Shown here: positions 32,869 to 36,068 of the stretch, in pieces
How the letters are laid out: every line of letters starts with the position of its first letter
Numbering within the stretch: position 1 is the first letter of the stretch
DNA from: an uncultured Nitrosospira sp.
GTDB taxonomy: Bacteria; Nitrospirota; Nitrospiria; Nitrospirales; Nitrospiraceae
DNA: 36,068 nucleotides
Direction of reading: 5' to 3'
Assembly: GCA_900696505.1 (NCBI GenBank)
Contig: CAADGJ010000380.1
Coordinates: forward strand, 1-36,068
The notes under the pieces: model-generated
The model's database searches: none
Told to the model about the DNA's origin: nothing
What the model saw: only the letters and a program-made list of their open reading frames with translations
Position numbers and translations under genes: made by a program

Positions 32869-35800
32869 ATGAATGTACCAGGGCTTCCTCCCAAACAAGG
32901 GCTATATGATCCGCAGCACGAGAAAGACTCGTGCGGAGTCGGGTTTGTCGTCGATATCAAGGGCCAGCGCTCGCACCAGATCGTGCAGCAGGGACTTCAG
33001 GTTTTAGAAAGCCTGACCCATCGCGGTGCGCAGGGGTGTGATCCCTGTACCGGAGACGGCGCAGGCATCCTTCTTCAAGTCCCGCATGAGTTCTTCAAGC
33101 GTGCCGCCAAAGACAGCGGCATCAAGCTCCCCGGAGCGGGAGAGTATGGCGTCGGAATGGTGTTCTTACCGCCCGATGCCGATGCCCGAGCGCAGTGCGA
33201 GACGGTGTTTACGCGGGTCATTAAAGATGCCGGGGCGAAGCTCCTCGGCTGGCGTGATGTGCCGGTCAAGAGCGACGCCATTGGACCGGTGGCGCGCAGC
33301 ACTGAGCCATTCATGCGACAGGTCTTCATTGCCCGCGGCATCTTCACGGATGAAGAATTCGAACGGCGCTTGTACGTCATCCGCAAGTGCGCGGAACGGG
33401 CAGTGCGCGAATCCGCCATTGAAGGCCGGGACTATTTCTACATCCCGAGCCTGTCCAGCAGCACCATCGTGTTCAAGGGGCTCCTGCTCCCGCATCAGAT
33501 CCCGCAGTATTACCAGGATCTGACCGACAGCAGCCTGACGAGCGCCATGGCGCTGGTGCATTCTCGCTTCAGCACGAATACGTTTCCCACCTGGCCGCTG
33601 GCCCATCCTTATCGCTACATCTGCCACAACGGTGAGATCAATACGTTGAAGGGCAATGTGAATTGGATGCGCGCGCGGCAGGGGCGGCTGAACTCCGAGC
33701 TGTTCGGCGAAGACATGAAGAAGCTCTTCCCGATCGTCTACGAGAATCAGAGCGACTCGGCCAGTTTGGACAATGCGCTGGAATTCCTGGTCCTCGGCGG
33801 GCGGTCGTTGCCACACGCCATGATGATGCTGATTCCGGAACCCTGGGTGGCCAATCCGCAGATGGATTTGGATCGCCGTGGATTCTATGAGTACCACGCC
33901 GCCATGCAGGAACCCTGGGATGGTCCCGCTGCGGTGTGTTTCACCGACGGCAAGTTGATCGGGGCCACGCTGGACCGGAACGGGCTTCGCCCCTGCCGGT
34001 ATCAGGTGACGACCGATGGATTGGTTGTCCTGGCTTCCGAGGCCGGCGTCCTGCCGATGGATCCGCAGCGCATTCGCCAGAAAGGCCGGTTGATGCCGGG
34101 CCGTATGTTCCTGGTCGATACCGAACAGGGCCGTATCATCGACGACGAGGCAGTCAAAGCCGATATCGTTCGCCGCAAGCCGTACCGGTCCTGGGTCACC
34201 GAGCATCGCATTTCCCTGGATGAGTTGCCCGATCCCATCAATGTCCCGCAGCCCGATCATCCCACGATCCGGCAGCGTCAGCAGGCGTTCGGCTATACCA
34301 TCGAAGAACTGAAGATGGTCATTACTCCCATGGTGGTGGAAGGGCAGGAAGCCATCTCCTCGATGGGCACCGATACGCCGCTTGCGGTGTTGTCCGAACG
34401 GCCGCAGCTGCTCTTCAAATACTTCAAGCAACTCTTTGCGCAGGTCACGAATCCGCCGATCGACCCGATCCGCGAAGAACTCGTGATGTCCCTCACCACC
34501 AGCATCGGTCCCAAGCCGAATCTGATGGACGAGCATCCGGAATCGGCCCGCCGCATCCGGGTGAAGCAGCCGATTTTGACCAATGCCGATCTGCACAAGA
34601 TCCGGGAGATCGCCGATCCCCACTTCAAGAGCAAGACGTTGAAGATGTTGTTCCGCGTCGCCGAAGGTCCGGAAGGATTGGGCGCGGCGGTGGACGATCT
34701 CTGCCGGCAGGCGTCGCAGGCGATTCGTGAGGGCTACAAGTTCCTGATCCTCAGCGACCGCGGCGTGAATGCCGAATGGGCGCCGATCCCGAGTCTCCTC
34801 GGTGTCGCGGCGGTCCATCACCATCTGGTTCGGGAATGCACGAGGACGGAAGTGGGCCTGACGGTGGAAACCGGAGAGCCGCGCGACGTGCATCATTTCG
34901 CCTGCTTGATCGGCTTCGGAGCCGGAACCGTGAATCCCTATCTGGTCTTCGAATCGCTGGTGGATCTGGAACGCGACGGATACTTTCCGGAAGGGCTGGA
35001 CGCGGCGACCGCCGAAGGCAAGTTCATCAAAGCCATTAACAAAGGCTTGCTCAAGATTTTCTCGAAGATGGGTATCTCCACGGTGCAGTCCTACTGCGGC
35101 GCGCAGATCTTCGAGGCGATCGGCCTCAATCATGAACTGATCGACCGATACTTCACCGGTACGCCGTCGCGGATCGAGGGTATCGACATTCGGGAGATCG
35201 GCGAAGAAACGTTACGCCGCCATCGCGTGGCCTACGAACCGGTGCCGATCCGACAGTTAGATTTCGGTGGCGAGATTCACTATCGGATCCAGGGCGAACA
35301 TCACAACTGGAATCCCGACACCATCTACAAGTTGCAGCACGCGACGAGAAACAACGATCCCAAGACGTTCGCCGAGTTTTCGCAGCTGGTCAATGACGAG
35401 AGCAAACGCCGCTCGAACCTGCGCGGTCTGCTGGAGTTCAAGTTCCTGCCGGAACCGATTGCGCTGGAAGAAGTCGAGCCGGCCAAAGACATTGTCAAAC
35501 GCTTCACCACCGGCGCCATGTCGTTCGGCTCCATCAGCAAGGAAGCGCACGAGACCCTGGCCATCGCCATGAACCGGCTGGGCGCCAAGAGCAATACGGG
35601 TGAAGGAGGCGAGGATCCGGAGCGATTCGAGCCGCTCCCGAACGGCGACTCTCGCAACAGCTATATCAAGCAGGTGGCATCCGCGCGGTTCGGGGTCACG
35701 AGCCATTATCTGGTGAATGCAAAGGAACTCCAGATCAAGATGGCGCAGGGCGCGAAACCGGGCGAAGGCGGTCAGTTGCCAGGCCACAAGGTGGACGAGA

Positions 35801-36068
35801 ACATCGCGCGGCTGCGCTACTCCACCCCGGGCGTGCAGCTCATTTCACCGCCGCCGCACCACGACATCTATTCCATCGAAGACTTAGCACAGCTCATCTT
35901 CGACTTGAAGAATGCCAATGCCGATGCGGCCGTCTCGGTGAAACTGGTCTCCGAAGTCGGCGTCGGTACGGTAGCCGCCGGAGTGGCCAAGGCCCATGCC
36001 GACAAGGTACTCATCAGTGGCGATTCCGGTGGGACGGGAGCCTCTCCACTGTCATCGATTAAGTACGC
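32869..36068 (+). CDS. gltB: glutamate synthase large subunit, 5' part (cut by window end)
   Basis: The first 1066 codons of a protein that is normally about 1500 residues. The glutaminase domain begins KDSCGVGF; Cys22 is the expected N-terminal nucleophile after removal of a 21-residue propeptide. Glutaminase motifs [28 protein letters not shown] and [11 protein letters not shown] follow. The FMN/2-oxoglutarate domain starts near residue 820 ([68 protein letters not shown]). The Fe-S cysteines and C-terminal beta-helix lie beyond the window. It makes glutamate from glutamine and 2-oxoglutarate with a small subunit or ferredoxin. Length favours the NADPH-type large subunit. Confidence 0.97.
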   Translation, partial: MNVPGLPPKQGLYDPQHEKDSCGVGFVVDIKGQRSHQIVQQGLQVLESLTHRGAQGCDPCTGDGAGILLQVPHEFFKRAAKDSGIKLPGAGEYGVGMVFLPPDADARAQCETVFTRVIKDAGAKLLGWRDVPVKSDAIGPVARSTEPFMRQVFIARGIFTDEEFERRLYVIRKCAERAVRESAIEGRDYFYIPSLSSSTIVFKGLLLPHQIPQYYQDLTDSSLTSAMALVHSRFSTNTFPTWPLAHPYRYICHNGEINTLKGNVNWMRARQGRLNSELFGEDMKKLFPIVYENQSDSASLDNALEFLVLGGRSLPHAMMMLIPEPWVANPQMDLDRRGFYEYHAAMQEPWDGPAAVCFTDGKLIGATLDRNGLRPCRYQVTTDGLVVLASEAGVLPMDPQRIRQKGRLMPGRMFLVDTEQGRIIDDEAVKADIVRRKPYRSWVTEHRISLDELPDPINVPQPDHPTIRQRQQAFGYTIEELKMVITPMVVEGQEAISSMGTDTPLAVLSERPQLLFKYFKQLFAQVTNPPIDPIREELVMSLTTSIGPKPNLMDEHPESARRIRVKQPILTNADLHKIREIADPHFKSKTLKMLFRVAEGPEGLGAAVDDLCRQASQAIREGYKFLILSDRGVNAEWAPIPSLLGVAAVHHHLVRECTRTEVGLTVETGEPRDVHHFACLIGFGAGTVNPYLVFESLVDLERDGYFPEGLDAATAEGKFIKAINKGLLKIFSKMGISTVQSYCGAQIFEAIGLNHELIDRYFTGTPSRIEGIDIREIGEETLRRHRVAYEPVPIRQLDFGGEIHYRIQGEHHNWNPDTIYKLQHATRNNDPKTFAEFSQLVNDESKRRSNLRGLLEFKFLPEPIALEEVEPAKDIVKRFTTGAMSFGSISKEAHETLAIAMNRLGAKSNTGEGGEDPERFEPLPNGDSRNSYIKQVASARFGVTSHYLVNAKELQIKMAQGAKPGEGGQLPGHKVDENIARLRYSTPGVQLISPPPHHDIYSIEDLAQLIFDLKNANADAAVSVKLVSEVGVGTVAAGVAKAHADKVLISGDSGGTGASPLSSIKY

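Noticed and set aside
33166..35133. A 655-codon open frame on the minus strand
   Set aside because: It is fully antisense to gltB, whose family motifs are continuous across the region. The composition (many Arg, His, Gln, Gly) is that of a GC-rich shadow frame.

Overview
The window looks like a stretch of Nitrospira-type chromosome (phylum Nitrospirota). This is inferred from high GC, the mix of genes (ppk1, ilvD, GH57 plus galT-like, amgK-murU, a DUF1015 protein, a TtuA-like thiolase with a ubiquitin-like carrier, gltB) and long palindromic intergenic elements of a kind I recall from that genus. No rRNA, tRNA, CRISPR array, transposase or phage gene is visible, and base use looks even, so this is mostly core chromosome. 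Most genes are on the minus strand.

Layout. 1-1.9 kb: a putative lipoprotein with a clear terminator, a small zinc-ribbon protein, and a DksA/TraR-like regulator. 2.0-6.9 kb: polyphosphate kinase, a secreted beta-rich protein, and dihydroxy-acid dehydratase (minus). 7.0-9.8 kb: a tight minus-strand run of dnaJ-like, marC-like, a Spy/CpxP-like periplasmic protein and a PepSY protein, probably envelope or proteostasis stress functions. 9.9-14.3 kb: a four-gene sugar-type ABC importer (binding protein, two permeases joined by ATGA overlaps, ATPase), with a 110-bp palindromic element just before the ATPase. 14.6-15.3 kb: a secreted BACON-like/FN3 protein. 15.4-17.9 kb: a VOC protein and an alkylation-repair pair (Ada-AlkA fusion and Ogt). 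18.0-19.5 kb: a TtuA-like tRNA thiolase, a MoaD/ThiS/TtuB-like carrier and an unlisted 51-residue membrane protein.

19.8-24.3 kb: a membrane-anchored SGNH-like protein, a GalT-like nucleotidyl transferase and a GH57 glucan enzyme. 24.4-26.4 kb: a VanZ-like protein, a small zinc ribbon whose stop overlaps that of VanZ, and an aldo/keto reductase. 26.6-28.4 kb: amgK-murU, which would return MurNAc/GlcNAc to peptidoglycan synthesis, behind a strong promoter that seems to yield a leaderless mRNA. 28.5 kb: a second copy of the palindromic element between convergent genes. 28.6-32.6 kb (minus): polyprenyl diphosphate synthase, DUF1015 protein and an NtrC-type sigma-54 activator. 32.9 kb to the end: the first 1066 codons of gltB, cut by the window edge.

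The most distinctive unlabelled signals are the two related palindromes (about 11.1 and 28.5 kb), whose arms differ in sequence yet stay complementary; the leaderless-type promoter of amgK; the thiolase/carrier pair with a Gly-Gly-Thr tail; and a DnaJ homologue with only half of the usual zinc finger. I did not find a clear new multi-gene defence or mobile system.
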